Below, one piece after another: positions 51,327 to 64,000 of a stretch of DNA of 64,000 bases; the stretch's first letter is position 1, and each line of letters opens with the position of its first letter. Source of the stretch: Lucifuga dentata (taxonomy: Eukaryota > Chordata > Actinopteri > Ophidiiformes > Bythitidae); NCBI GenBank assembly GCA_014773175.1, contig VXCM01000807.1, positions 298,823 to 362,822 of the forward strand. The letters are read 5' to 3'. The notes below the pieces were generated by a model, which saw only the letters and a list, made by a program, of their open reading frames with translations, was not told the origin of the DNA and ran no database searches. Position numbers and translations under genes: made by a program.

Positions 51327-53066
51327 TAACCCAACTCACTGAGAACATAATCAGCAGTGATTAATAGCACATCATTAGAGCTTTAATATTCCTTGAATTA
51401 ATCTAGAAATCAATATGTAATGCAATGTATGTGCATGTGTGTCTGGTATAAAACTAATTATTTCAAAGAAATAGTCCACCCACTTCTGCCTGTAATGTAT
51501 TGACCTCCCAGATCTTATTTATAATAATGCACAGTAATGTGAATGGTCTGCTCTCTCTGTGTGTGGATTTATGTGTGTTGGCTTGTATCACTGCTCAAAA
51601 TTCACACTGGTGTGTGTGTGTGTACCACAGTCCAAACAAACCTAGTTATCATCACTGTTGTGGAAAAAACAAAGCTTGAATACCATTCATTTATTTGTTT
51701 ACCCCCACGAGATTTCCCAGATGGTTTCATTAACCCAAGGGCTGTAGAATTTTCTCAGCATGCAACTCTTCAACAGGAGTTGAAACTGAATAATCATCAA
51801 GGCTGACATTACAGAGGTTTCACATGACAACAACAATATTGTTTCATTACGTGTGAGTGCATGCAGCAGGTAGGCCTAGTGTGCCAGATTTACAACATGC
51901 CAAACCGACCAGCCTTTTACAATGCTAAGGAGCCGCTGGCGTGTAATAACAGCCTGAGATGTAAGAACCCACCAATAGTGCTCCAATCACTTTGGCTACA
52001 ACCTCACTATGTAATGACCAAGATTTAGTGTGCAAACACAAACACACACACAGAAAAACACATATTACCATGTAGGATTCCTGCAGGGTTGTTTGCCTCA
52101 GTGAGCGATCCTGTCAGCACCCTGTGTTTATGGCCAACACGAAGCACAGCACAAACCGCTCTGTGTGGTTCTTACATGGCACTCAGAGACACGTGTTTCG
52201 ACATACATCCCTCTCTCATTTTAAAACGCACGCCACACGCTCATAAAGGCTGCCATTTCCACAACAATTTCATTGCTGTCAAATGCCATGCAATTACTTT
52301 CCCAACCAGTGCAGCCAAGGCACCGGTTTTGGCACAAAGCGTCCAATTTTGTGGCAGATGAAGAGAAGGGAATTCATTGAGAAGCCCTGCAGATGTGCAT
52401 AATTTAAGCTTAGTTCTCATAGCAGTGGAAGCAATATCAGAAAAGCAGCACAAAGAAAAGGAAAGAAAGAACTGAGATGATGGAGCTGAACACACTACGC
52501 AGAGGAGACATTGAAGGGAAAAGAAAGGGCTGTGACAAAAATGAACAGTCATCCAAAGGAATATTTGGGTTTACAGTGTTTCCGCTCATCATTAAGGCAA
52601 AATGGGCAGGCGGGATAACTAACTGCATGATTTTCTTTAATCTCACCAAAAAAAGTGTTAAGTGGTGTTAGTGTTGGTTTGTTTGTTTTTTTCGTTTGGA
52701 ATTATGACAGCATCCTACCATATACCCAGAAATAAATTCCCACAGGGTGCACTAATGTGTACAAATAACGGGTGTAGCAGAAACATGCAGAGAATTCAGT
52801 GTTTCAAAGAAAAATTCAGAGACACTGTGAAATTTAGAGAAACAAAGAGATGGCAATACACATAGAGAGAGAGAGAGAGAGACAGAGAGAGAGAGAGGAT
52901 ATGGCAAAAGAAAGAAAAGCAGGAAGATGAAAAGACAGACTGAGGCACTCCAGGACACGTCGGCGCTGGGACTCGACACCACTCACAGAATTTCTATTCC
53001 CACTTGAAAAATACACTCAGGCGTAAAAATGCAAATAACAAAACTGGTCCCTTTCATGTCTGGGTG

Positions 53067-53068
<2 letters not shown>

Positions 53069-53122
<54 letters not shown>
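53069..53122. repeat. (GA)n microsatellite running into poly-A
   Basis: GA repeat followed by a single N and an A run. Confidence 0.95.
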
Positions 53123-54948
53123 NAAAAAAAAAAAAAAATCCCTATTATTCAATGGGATTCAAATCCCAGAAGTTCCACTTAATCAACAAGCTGTATGAAC
53201 CCAGGGAGAAACCACTGACATTCCTGCATCTGTCCTGGGAGATGAGCAGAATGAGTAAAATCGATTGGGATACACAAGATACAAAATGAAAGACAGGCTG
53301 TTAAGTCGTTGTGAAATACTTTGCGGAAACACATAACAAAGCATCTCCTCCGGCTTTATAAGGCTGGGTCACACATCCAATATAAGCTACAGTATTCAAA
53401 CATCTAATAATCTCTCTGCTGATCCCCACCTTCTTTCACTCTCACTACACGATGCACATGTTTTTAATAACAGCCACAGTTGTTCTCACTGGTTGACAGT
53501 GGAGCAAGATGAAAATATGCCTCTTGAGGGCAGGCACAGTTTATCCTTTCAGAGAAAATGTATGACCCGTGTGAAAGCGAATCCAAATGAAACAATAAGA
53601 TTTGCATGATATTGTGGACATCTGGACACACATGTTAGCTCACAATCAGCCCCACACGCCAAACTCACCTAATGCACTGATAACGACTCGAGTTGTAGCT
53701 GGAGCACAAATGCCACCAGTAATGCATTCATGTTGCATGTTAGATACGCATTAGCACAGGCAGATTTTAATTCAAAAAGCTGCCACGGGGAGACCTTGGA
53801 CTTCTGCAAGCACATATCCACACTCAAATGCACACATGCAAATCCACACACACACTCATGCGGTTCTTTCACACGCAGATTGGGCACTTATGAGCTGTCA
53901 GCAGTGATTAATGACGAGAAGATGACCTGTTAACTCCCACGGTATGACTGGGCAAAGCATGTTTCACAAATTTGTACATACATAAACACATATGTTGAAG
54001 CCAGGAAATGGGTGTGTCAGGGTTTTAAGGGTCACATGCTGTTGGTAATAAGACTGTCACCCCAATAATCTCCAGTAGTATTTCCCTGAATTTTGAAAGT
54101 TTGCCATAAAAAGGAAGTGGGAGGTTGGCTGACGTCTTCTTAGTAACTCATCTTCAATCCTCTGTTTTCTTCAGCGAGGAAGAAAACTGTTCACATTTCA
54201 CACTTCCGTCTGCTCTTCTTTCGTTTTAAGATGTAAACACTTCAATTCACATCTGTCTTTTTCCTCTTTAACTTCTCAAATTTTTGGCCACAGCATTTCT
54301 ATCTGTCTTTTATGTCTATCTCACTTTTCAAAGCTAATGAGTTTTTCCACAGCCAAGCTCAAAACAAGTCAAATAGATGGAGTGAGAATTCTCCCTGATG
54401 GAGCAGATGGGCAATCTGTGGCTCAGCCTGGCAGCTCCTTCTCACTGCAGGGCCAGCAGGAGCTGGTCTAACTGGCATTACCGATACTTTTTCATTGTGG
54501 CAGAGCCATGAGGAATGGACAGGCACCAATCAAACAGAGATGCACAATTACAAAATCATTTTGAGTTTATGCACACAATTTGACATCTGGTCAGTAATAG
54601 AAAGCTACAAGGTTTTACACTCCTCCCATAAATGTTGTTCAAGCACCCATCACTGGTTTGGCTACCAGTGGAAAACCATTACTTTAAGTGACCCATCTGT
54701 GTTTCATTTGGTAGTATGTGTCTGGATAAATGCTTTTAGGACAGCTAATAAAACATGCCTTTCCTGCTTCATAATTTCCTTATTTCCATTGCTAAGGAAA
54801 TGTTGATCAGAAGGTTGTGGGCTTCTGTCCATATCAGCACTCTCTGTGAGAGAAATCTATGTGCTTATTGCTTCGTCTTTTTACCATCTTTAGCTTTCGT
54901 GTTTAGAAAAGAATGATCGTTACTGAATTCATGCACATATTAATGCAG

Positions 54949-54950
<2 letters not shown>

Positions 54951-54983
<33 letters not shown>
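54951..54983. repeat. (AC)16 microsatellite
   Basis: Uninterrupted AC repeat, intronic. Confidence 0.95.
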
Positions 54984-54984
<1 letters not shown>

Positions 54985-55375
54985 CCATAAGGCTGAATAT
55001 ACACATATAAAAGTATCCACAAACATAATATTAAACTGTATCTATGCATAGTGGGTGTTCATGGTGTTTATGAAAGCTCTATGAAGCGTTATTTGCTTAG
55101 AGGCGATGAGGTTGAGACTGGGCTATTTGATTTTTTTTTTTTTTTTTTTTTNTTTTTTTTTTTTTTTTTTCTTTTTGAGGTAAATTTTGTGTCCTGTGTT
55201 GGAATTCATATTTGTCACCACTCACTCTATTCCTTTAATTAAAAACAAAAGTGAGGCTCATTTAAAAAGCACAAATTAATGGTTATGATTTGCATTGTTG
55301 GTCCAGGCCTGTTGTTTGTGCTCTGTCTATATGTGTGTGTCCATGCCTTTGTATTTATGAATGCTTGTGTATGTG

Positions 55376-55378
<3 letters not shown>

Positions 55379-55428
<50 letters not shown>
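55379..55428. repeat. (TG)25 microsatellite
   Basis: Uninterrupted TG repeat, intronic. Confidence 0.95.
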
Positions 55429-55429
<1 letters not shown>

Positions 55430-56389
55430 ATACTCACATTTAGGAATTCAATGCAAATTACCCCAGATTATTAGGGGAGCAGGCTCATTAAATGCCCATA
55501 TTTCATGCAGTAATTCTTAAAACTTGTCATAAGTCTACTGGAGCATTAACATATGTTGTTAAGAGCCTGTGAATGTATGGGAATCTGTCATAAGCCAGAA
55601 TAACGCCTTTGTCAACATGTTTCAAGAGAAGGCCACACAATAGTAACATAAATGATACATCACAACAGTGCTGACAGCCTGAGTAGGGACCCCATACGCT
55701 TTGTGGTGCTGAATGGTCCCATACTATGTGTGTGTGTGTGTGCGTATGCCTGTGGAGCTGCATTCATCCAGTCTTCCCAACGCCATACTTCGCTGGTCAG
55801 CTGGACCACTGCATGGGCTCATAGGGCACGACAATCTAACTCTGATCTGCCATTGGCTGAAACAGGCATCCATCTCAGCATCTGCCGGTCACACTGCCAT
55901 GGAGATGGACTGGCAGCGCTGTGGTGATGGCAGGGGTCCGGCATGGTGTTGCCAGGAGGAAGCGGTGTGTTAATATGGGTGGTGAGAGATGCCAGTGGCC
56001 AGGGGGGAAAGGGGTAAGAGACTCTGTGGGAAAATGTGAAGGGGGAGATTTACCAAATGAATGAGAGAGCACTTATCTGGCGGTAAAGGGCACCTGGACA
56101 TGAGGTTTTTCATCACCGTACAGTATGTGCAATTGAATGTTCTGTGGTGGATGCCATTTGTGTATTGATAAATTGTATGATTCATGTTCTCATGCTAAGC
56201 ACCTGACCAATTTTGGTCATATGCATCCATTCACAAAACAATCGCTCTTTCATTTAGGCTTCCATTGTTTCTCACAGCATCCATCATCCATCATCCATAA
56301 AGTCCTGAGGGAAAGGCCACACACACACACACACACAGTAGGCATTATTGTGAAAGCTGCCACTGTGGGTCTAACTGGTGATACAGACA

Positions 56390-56390
<1 letters not shown>

Positions 56391-56439
<49 letters not shown>
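56391..56439. repeat. (AC)24 microsatellite
   Basis: Uninterrupted AC repeat; a shorter CA tract lies at about 56319-56337. Confidence 0.95.
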
Positions 56440-56441
<2 letters not shown>

Positions 56442-58842
56442 TAGGGATTAATGATCTGAAGCACGCATTCGCTTTGGAGTAATGTACACATATGGTCATG
56501 CATGAACAATGAATTTAGCAAAGGTCCTTGTCCAAATTGATAATTGTTGATTTATAATGTTAATTTGTAATATCCCCTAAATGCTCTCATGGCTGTTGCA
56601 GACGTCATAACCAATAAATGAATCTTCATATAAGAAAGAAAATTAAATTTTGTGAATTGTTCTAGATTGCATACTACCACTTTTGAATGATGAAGCACTA
56701 CAAACCCTATAAGCATGAATGATAAATGAAGTATAAAAAATACCACTGAAGCATAATATACCACCCTGAACTAACATGTCATAATTGAAATGAATGCTGG
56801 TCTGAATTATGGCGGTGCTGTGTGTTTGGAGCCCCTCCCTGTATGATAGATGAGACTTCTACACCTCCACACAGCCCAGCAATCCATCTCAAAAATACAT
56901 TTACAAGCTCACAAACTCAAAAATAATCTCTCACACACAAACACATGCACGAATGCAGAAGCACACACATGCATGCCCATGAAAGAACACCAGCTACATC
57001 CAGTTTTTTGTTAGACATTGTAACAGTTGGGGTGTTTTTTTAGGTGAGACTCGAGATGTGTGTGTGTTTGTGTGAAATGTGGTTGAAAGGCCAAACATAC
57101 ACAGTAGCTGAGCCCGTGTAGTGAAAGTGGAGTGAGGCTTGTGAAGTAGTACCAAGTGGAGGAGAGCCAAGTCCATAGTCCAAGATCAACTTACCACACT
57201 GAGTGGCAAAGTCATCAAACTCCACCTCTCCCATCCCTCTATTTCTGGAGCACCCATTTCTCCTTCCTCCTCACTATCCGTACATACTACTATACAGTAT
57301 GTCCGTCCATCCATCAGTGAAGCCCATGAGCGACTGCCTTCTGTGAGTGTGTGACATTGTAGGTTGGCAGTCACACACCACAGCTTACCTACAGGCGTCA
57401 GGGCTAATTTGATTTTTAATTCAACACGACTTTGAGGCTAATAGTTTGAGCTGAGGATTAATTAATTTGACTTGACTTGTGCTATTTTCTAGCATCCACA
57501 TCCCTGTTTCCCACCTGTCAATGCAGTCAACAAACAAATGTTGATGCTCTGGTCTGAGGCATTGTCCTGACACACATGTTGAAAATGGAAGAGGAGACCT
57601 GAGGCAACATATGAAGAGACAATGGAAAGCCTAGAAACAGCAAGGCATGGAGCCTATTTTACACCCATGTGTGAATGTGTGCACAATGTTAGATACACAC
57701 TGTATGGATGTGTGTGTGTATCTATGGGGCTTGAGCTGAGCCTCATCTACTAGAGAAGGGCTGGGAGGCAATGATCTAATAATTCTTCTTGTAAAGGATG
57801 AAACAGAGAGAAGGTTACCAACTTCTTTCAAGAGTCAAAATATGGGTCAGATTGGATCTGGGTGAGGTGCTCACTGATACCTTGTATGTTATGTAAAAAT
57901 GGGGCAGGCACTGGAACACTTCTGTTCTCTTCAGAGGCTTTTAGAAGATTAAGGGCCACATCCTGCCATGGCCCTACAGAGAGAAACTAGTGGAACCACG
58001 AAGGCTTTTCATCTCAGAGCCATAGAAAGCACTTTCAATGCTTCTAATAGTCTTGGCAAGAGAGTTTAAAAATGAATAGACCTCAGAGTGCAGCCTGGAT
58101 GGCTCCAGAAGTCTTTTTAAAATCACTTTCTCTCAGTTTGCACAAAAAAAAAAAAAAAANAAAAAAAAAAAAAAAAATCAACAGATGCCTACACAGATGC
58201 ACTTGGTGCATCTAGAGGTATAGCGTATGAGGAGTTTCATATCACAGTTCAAGAAATGCAAATTTTAAAGTTAGCTTGTCTCTGTGTTGAAAACTAGCGC
58301 TCACAGAAATGTGTCAAACTAGGCAGACTGAGTCAAAGCTCTCTCTGTCTTTATTCTATCTTTATTTCTCTTCCCCTCTTGTTCTTTCTGGCATGTAACC
58401 AACCTCTCTCTATGGCAGAAAATAACAGTGCTCTGCTTAAGAGAGACCACACATGGGAGAAACAGCCTACGCCTGCCGCGTTCTCCTGCACAATAAAAAA
58501 CTGGCCAACATCTCACACACCACTTTCAAATCTCTATCACAGTCAGTCCAGTTCTTGCATTCCCCTATTTCTGCTCTCGCGGTCACAGAGAGCATTTGTT
58601 TTTACCATTTACATTTGAATGCAAAATACACAGGCAACCAACAAAGCAAGGCAATGAAATGCTCAGCTTGCACATATACGTACAAGTGTGATCTCATAAA
58701 ACACTCCCACACACAAATGTACATATACATATTGAACTTGCAAACACAAATAAATGCATAAAAATGCCTGAACACATAGACACGGACAGATACAAATGCC
58801 CACATGCATTTGCACAAACACACACCTGCACAGACACACAAA

Positions 58843-58879
<37 letters not shown>
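58843..58879. repeat. (CA)n microsatellite
   Basis: CA repeat, intronic. Confidence 0.95.
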
Positions 58880-58881
<2 letters not shown>

Positions 58882-61800
58882 TATATATACAGATGTAAGC
58901 ACGCCTAGTGAAGCTGTGGGAGTTCAAAAAAGGGACTGTTTTCAAAGAGAGCTCGTGTACATTAAGTGAACCAGGAAATCCTCAACAGTAGTGCTCCAAC
59001 AGGTCTGCCATCCCACCTGAAAAGCAAGACCTATACTTTTAAGAGAGAAGTATGCACTGGCCCAAGGATTGATGTGGGGCTGCCTTGTATTAATAATGGA
59101 TAACGCTCTATTCTCTTTGAATAATATGAAGGTGAAGTTGCTTTTCATTTCCAGGTAGAATCTGTACATAGAGAACCTACTTGGTTTGTGATGCACCCTC
59201 TGGACTCTGAGAGCACCCCAATGCTGAACCACCTGTTAGCAGCCCAAAGGCATGGTGAAATTGGTGGGGAGAATGTTGGGGAGTGCGAAGGCCAGAACAG
59301 TGGCTCAGTCTGGTGATGGGGTGGGATTGTCTTGTGCATATAAAAGAGAAGCTAGGCGATTTACAGCAAGCCGACCTTGGGTCTGATCTGACACTAGGCT
59401 GCAGAGAGCACAAATCACTTGCCATACATAACCCTGCTCCTCACAACTGATTTCATCTTTAGCACTAATGAATTCATCATCAGGAGGTGTCAGCCTGTGG
59501 GTGCCTTCGCCCTTAGCAGAGAAGATGCAATGGCTAAGATAAGTAATTATAATGATCAACATCATCACCACTGCCATATTTTCTTGGCTTTGCCAGTGGT
59601 TCAGGAGCAACAGTTTAGGGCAGAATTGTGAAGGTTATCATATGGATGGATATGAATGGATGGATGTCATATGGATGGATGTGAGCACAGATGTGCAGCA
59701 GATGAGCATCCTAAGCATGAGGGTGTCAGGTATGTCAGCTGAATTTGAATGCATTGTGGTGTGAGTGAATAAGTCTGTAAATGTGAGCGCTCTTATGGTC
59801 GCTAGCAAGCGTATATGCGCATGTATGTGTGTGTATGAATAAAGGAGTGTAAGCGGTGCAGTCAGGGAGCTGTCAGCAGAGAGCCAGAGAGCAGGCTGAT
59901 CACAGAGCTGCAGTGTGTTTGAAGTCTCCTAGGGACTGACAGCTTCTCTCCCCATGGGAACCCCTTCCCTCTCCTCTCCTCCCTGCACCACCCTTTCTCT
60001 AATGCAATCCTCTTTATTCTCCATCTCTCCCTACACAACATTTTCTTCACAGTTTTTCTACTCTTCCCATTGATGCAGGAGTGCAAAGGTGCAGTGGGAG
60101 CACGCCTCTGTTCTCCCGGGAATTCTCAGTGCTGTGTTTGAGAATGCACAAAACTTCAAAAACAAGACTTTGCTCAGTGCTCAGCTGTGAGTGTGTCTCC
60201 GTAAATACTGACATGATGAGCTGCCATCTCTCATAGTATGACATTCTGGCTGACATTCAATCTGACTAGGAGGCAACAAGGTGCGGACAGCTGACCTTCA
60301 GCCTGGAGATGGATGAGTGTGTCTGTAGGTGTCCCTAGGTATATGTGCGTGCGTTTTGTAGCAAAGTTTGAGTGCATGACTCAAAGACCATTAATGGTTC
60401 TGTGATTCTTTATGATTCAGTTGCCAGCCCAACAGAATGCGTGTCTATATGTGTTGCATGATTCCATATTTTTCCGCACACCCTCCCTGGCCCCTCCTGC
60501 ACAGGTCAAGGTGCAGCAGGATTTCATCTCTAATCAGGCTGTGTGTTAGCATGAGCCCATCCGTCATGCAGAAAGAGTGTCGGCTGGATGTCCCTGTCAC
60601 TAAGCTGTCCATTTTGTCAGACAGCCAGATCCGTCATATTGAGATAGGGACTGATCCTTGCTAGCAGGAGCCAACTGCCCTGCAAATACATACAACTATG
60701 CAAATTAACGATAAAATAAACATCACCATGCAAACGAGCCATCCATCAATGACCAGTTTCCTCCACAGCTCAGCATTGGCAGGGCAACAGCAATCAGCCA
60801 CTCCATCTGAGGAAGTGATGAAACGCTATACCCCCCCCCCCCNCCCCCCCCCCCGCCTGGCACCATACTATTCAAATGCCGATTCTTTTCATTGGTCTAT
60901 TTGGTATTTTCATGCATGCTTTCTCTCATCTTTTTTCCACATCTAACTCTCCACTCACATTTGTTCCCCTAATCTCAAACACTTGCTCCTCTCTGCAAGT
61001 CTTTTTTTTAATAATCTTAATTGGAGACATTGGGAATGAATGCTTGTTCTGTCCTTGTGTTTGAATGGATAATGATGTGATGGGAAACATTCTGCTTTCA
61101 TTAGAGAAGCACTACAAATCAGACCACATGTGATGTTTCTTTCTATACAGGTCCTCGCCCCTGGGATCCATTATATTCGTCACTGCTTCAACAGTGGACT
61201 GTTCTTATTTAAACCCAAACCAAATGAATAAAATTATTACGATGTATGTAAATCATTGTTTTCATTGTAAAACTATTGTAGAAAACTGTGTGAGTTCCTT
61301 TCAGAAAGCCAAAGGGCTGGAATGGAAAGAAAGAACTCTTAATGGAATAAAAGTCAAACGAGGGAAAAACACAAAGCAGTTGGAATTCTCCAGCAGCTGA
61401 GTCAGTCCAGACTCATGTTGCATTTCTGGCAGAGCATGTCTGGACATCTCCCTTGAGCATGTGTGGTATAAAGTGTAAAAGTTACATTAAATGTTCCAAA
61501 TGTCTCTAATGAGAAATTAGGTTGCCAAACTCTATTTCACAATAGAGGGATTGAATCGCTACATCACTACACACACTACCTCATCCATTAAATGTATCTT
61601 GTGACTACATGAAGCCCAACATGACTTGTTCGCTTTTTACTACCAACAACTAGCACCTGGAAAGGGATTAAATACAGCAACTATACCGTTACTCAGCCAC
61701 ACAAGTTCATTGGAAGCCCCTTTTATAAGGGTCACAGTCAATTTACACTCCTCTGTTTTCTTTCTCTCAAGTGGGTCTGGTTCCCAAACCTCACATTGTT

Positions 61801-64000
61801 TTTAGTTCTGACTAGTCTGATTCTCTGCTAGCCATAGCAAAGCAATTACAGTATCATAAAGGTCTGTGGTTAGCCACCCGGCGGCTTCTGGGGGATCTCC
61901 CGCCTTTAGGCTGTGGAGAATGAGCCCTGGGCTAATGGAGCCATGGCTCAACCCAGAAGCCAAAAACATGACATTGTTCAGACTACACTCAGCTCCATCA
62001 CACCCTAGCTAATTAGATAATGAGTGGGTGTTAAGTTCTGATGACGCAGTAAAATATCAGTCTTTTAAAATTTGAGATTTTTATTACAAATGTAGTAGGG
62101 CATAAGCTGTACTGCTATTCAAAGAGAGAGCATGGCAGTAAAGCTGCTGCAGTGCTTCCCCTTTTCCAAATCATTGTGGTTGCGTCTGCACATGAGGGTC
62201 TCAACATCAGTACAAATGACAGACTGAAAGAGAAAACATAACGCAAAGTGCATTTTACACCTCAATATGTGTGTACAAATGTGTGTCTATGTATCTTTGT
62301 ATAATATGTACAGTGTATCTGTGTATATGGTTATATATTTTTTTCACAGAGACCAGTAAAGGGTGACACAAAAGGCCGTGGGCACTTCTCCCTCTGGAGG
62401 CCTGTGTACAGCCATCCTGTTTGTTCCCTCCACAGCTCTGACACACCAACCACCAGACATCCCCACACAGAGTGTACAAACACTAACTCCTCTGTGCAAA
62501 CAACTATCTGTCTATCTGGGTTTTCCTGACAACGTCTTTGTCTATCTATGTCTTCCTGTTTCCCTCCACTACCATCAACCAAGATTCTTCATCTAAGCAA
62601 AAGTAAAATATTAACCAACAGTCTCTTCTAGCTTAGCTCAGTTTTGTGATTTAACAAAATTCCCCAATTTTTCTGGACAATCTCACTTTACCACTGATCT
62701 TCTATGTGTGTTTGTATGTGTGTGTGCAATCCTGTGGTGGCTTTGTGGTATGGTTTCATTCCTCCCATGCCGGGGTTCATTCTGGTTCCTGCACTACAAC
62801 CACTGACACATCTGTCGGCCACATGTTCGCCCAGCCTGCCACTGGTTAAACAGCTGTACACATCTGGAGTGTTTGTGCTCGTGTATGACTGCGGGTGGGT
62901 ATTTCTTTATAAGATTTGCTGTCTTTGTGAGTATGTGTGTGCTTTGCTCTCTCTGTCTATCTGTGTCCTCTGTTTGCCTCCACTGTTGGGATTAGAGCCT
63001 CACCCTATCTCAGATGCTCTTTACTAAACACCAGGCTTGCAAAACTCTCTTGGGGTTGCGTGACCCTCTTGTCTCCCACATCCCATTATGTGTGTCAAAA
63101 CAACAATGCACATTAAGTGGTGTCTCATTCTATTATTGTTCCACTGTTTTATCTTCAAAGCGTTTTGCTCAAACACTGGCCTTCTTTTGCTCAGAGATGT
63201 CACAATTTTTCCATGAGCTCATTGATTAAGCTCTCTCTCTCTGGGGGCTTCTCTCAAGACCAAAAGCCCCCAAGGTTGAAGAGCCTTCAAGACCCTGATG
63301 CAACATTACTCCTGGTGCAAGACCCTGTCATGGATCAGCACGCCAGCGAGGCTCATGACAGTATGGAGTATGTTTGATTTAAGTTCCATTTACCCATTGT
63401 GGAGGAAAAATAAAGTAAGGGAAAGATCAAATACTGAATACAGCATTCACACCAGGAAAGGAGTATGGCGGTAGTAATAATTCACCCTTACTGTAAATTA
63501 TGCTTTTATGAGAACAGTGAGTGTCTATATGCTCATGGCTACATGGACACTAAACTTCACATGAATAGGGGTTACAGGAGAATCAGAGCACAAAGTACAG
63601 AGAACTCTTCAGCTGGGGACGGAGTGTGTGACTCGTGCTGTGAAGCCTTCATGACACCACTACTTAGCAGATTACACACAGAGTAACAGAAAGCTTTGCT
63701 GAATTATAAACACACACCATAATGAAACTCACAGTTCCACACACCTATCAGTCTGTGCAGCATTTCTCCTAAAACTTGTCAAATTAATGAGAGTGGAGCA
63801 TAGGTGACGCAATCCTTGCTTGGATGACTCTCCAGCAAACAGGGCTGCCAAGAATGAAGAGCTGCACTGGCCGGGGCGAAGTCAGCGTCTGTGGAACAGT
63901 GGAGTTAGTCAGGATAAGTGAGCCTGCTGGGCAACACTTCTGTGCCAGTAGCCTTCTTCTGTAAGGGAGTTCTTTATGGCTGGTCCACTGCCCCTAGAGA

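Larger units (their letters stand above)
50007..64000. other. large 5' intron, no exon recognised
   Basis: About 14 kb upstream of the first recognised exon. I looked on the minus strand for the conserved first half of the reeler domain and found no candidate, so this is most likely part of the large intron before mammalian exon 3. It contains microsatellites (53069, 54951, 55379, 56391, 58843), a TCCTC repeat (51291), single-N homopolymer tracts (50802, 53123, 55152, 58160, 60843) and GGAT-rich short repeats near 59640-59685. Open frames here are low-complexity or short and none resembles a protein I know. Confidence 0.7.

Noticed and set aside
54780..54840. Possible second tRNA-derived SINE fragment (GATCAGAAGGTTGTGGG)
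   Set aside because: Only a short match to a remembered fish SINE motif; too weak to annotate.
57186..57374. Possible small exon on the minus strand with a GTAAGT-like donor
   Set aside because: The translation matches nothing in reelin and would break the phase between neighbouring exons.
50007..64000. First two reelin exons or a promoter
   Set aside because: Searched the minus strand for the conserved reeler segments around GLLVTGLY and STFFDG and found no match.

Overview
The window is from a vertebrate, almost certainly a teleost fish. It holds one multi-exon gene on the minus strand, reelin (reln), with the large introns, dense (CA)n/(TG)n microsatellites and RTE-type retroposon typical of a fish genome. 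No second gene is supported on either strand. Single Ns in homopolymers and short exact duplications around single Ns point to a draft short-read assembly.

Layout. I placed 61 coding exons between 50006 (5' end) and 3527 (3' end), each with AG/GT boundaries and with codon phase agreeing at every junction. After removing two 67-bp assembly duplications they give about 9,979 nt, roughly 3,326 codons; mammalian reelin has 3,460 residues. By analogy with the 65-exon mammalian gene these are exons 3 to 63. The order is: second half of the reeler domain (49868-50006, 40119-40189), the linker region (32332 down to 26521), then reelin repeats 1 to 8, each made of sub-repeat A, an EGF-like module and sub-repeat B (26195 down to 3527). 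Exons 1-2 (signal peptide and start of the reeler domain) are not in the 14 kb to the right of 50006 and presumably lie beyond the window. The last two exons (a 6-nt microexon and the basic C-terminal tail) were not found. They lie in the sequence gap at 643-846, to its left, or unrecognised in the 3' intron.

The gene is very uneven: the first four exons spread over 18 kb, while the remaining 57 occupy 28 kb with introns mostly of 80-500 bp. The large introns (32333-40118, 40190-49867 and 50007-64000) contain microsatellites, a perfect 26-bp-arm hairpin, a DNA-transposon-like element with terminal inverted repeats and SINE-like debris. A 5'-truncated RTE-clade retroposon with an uninterrupted reverse-transcriptase C-terminal frame lies antisense in the intron between window exons 36 and 37.

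Function. Reelin is a secreted extracellular-matrix glycoprotein that binds ApoER2 and VLDLR and, through Dab1, directs neuronal positioning. Residues known from mammalian work are retained: the dimerising cysteine of repeat 5A, the two receptor-binding lysines of repeat 6A, and the residues at both main proteolytic sites (between repeats 2/3 and 6/7). The most interesting unexplained structure is window exon 38. It is enclosed by complementary (UG)n and (CA)n tracts a few bases from its two splice sites, an arrangement that could loop the exon out and cause frameshifting skipping.
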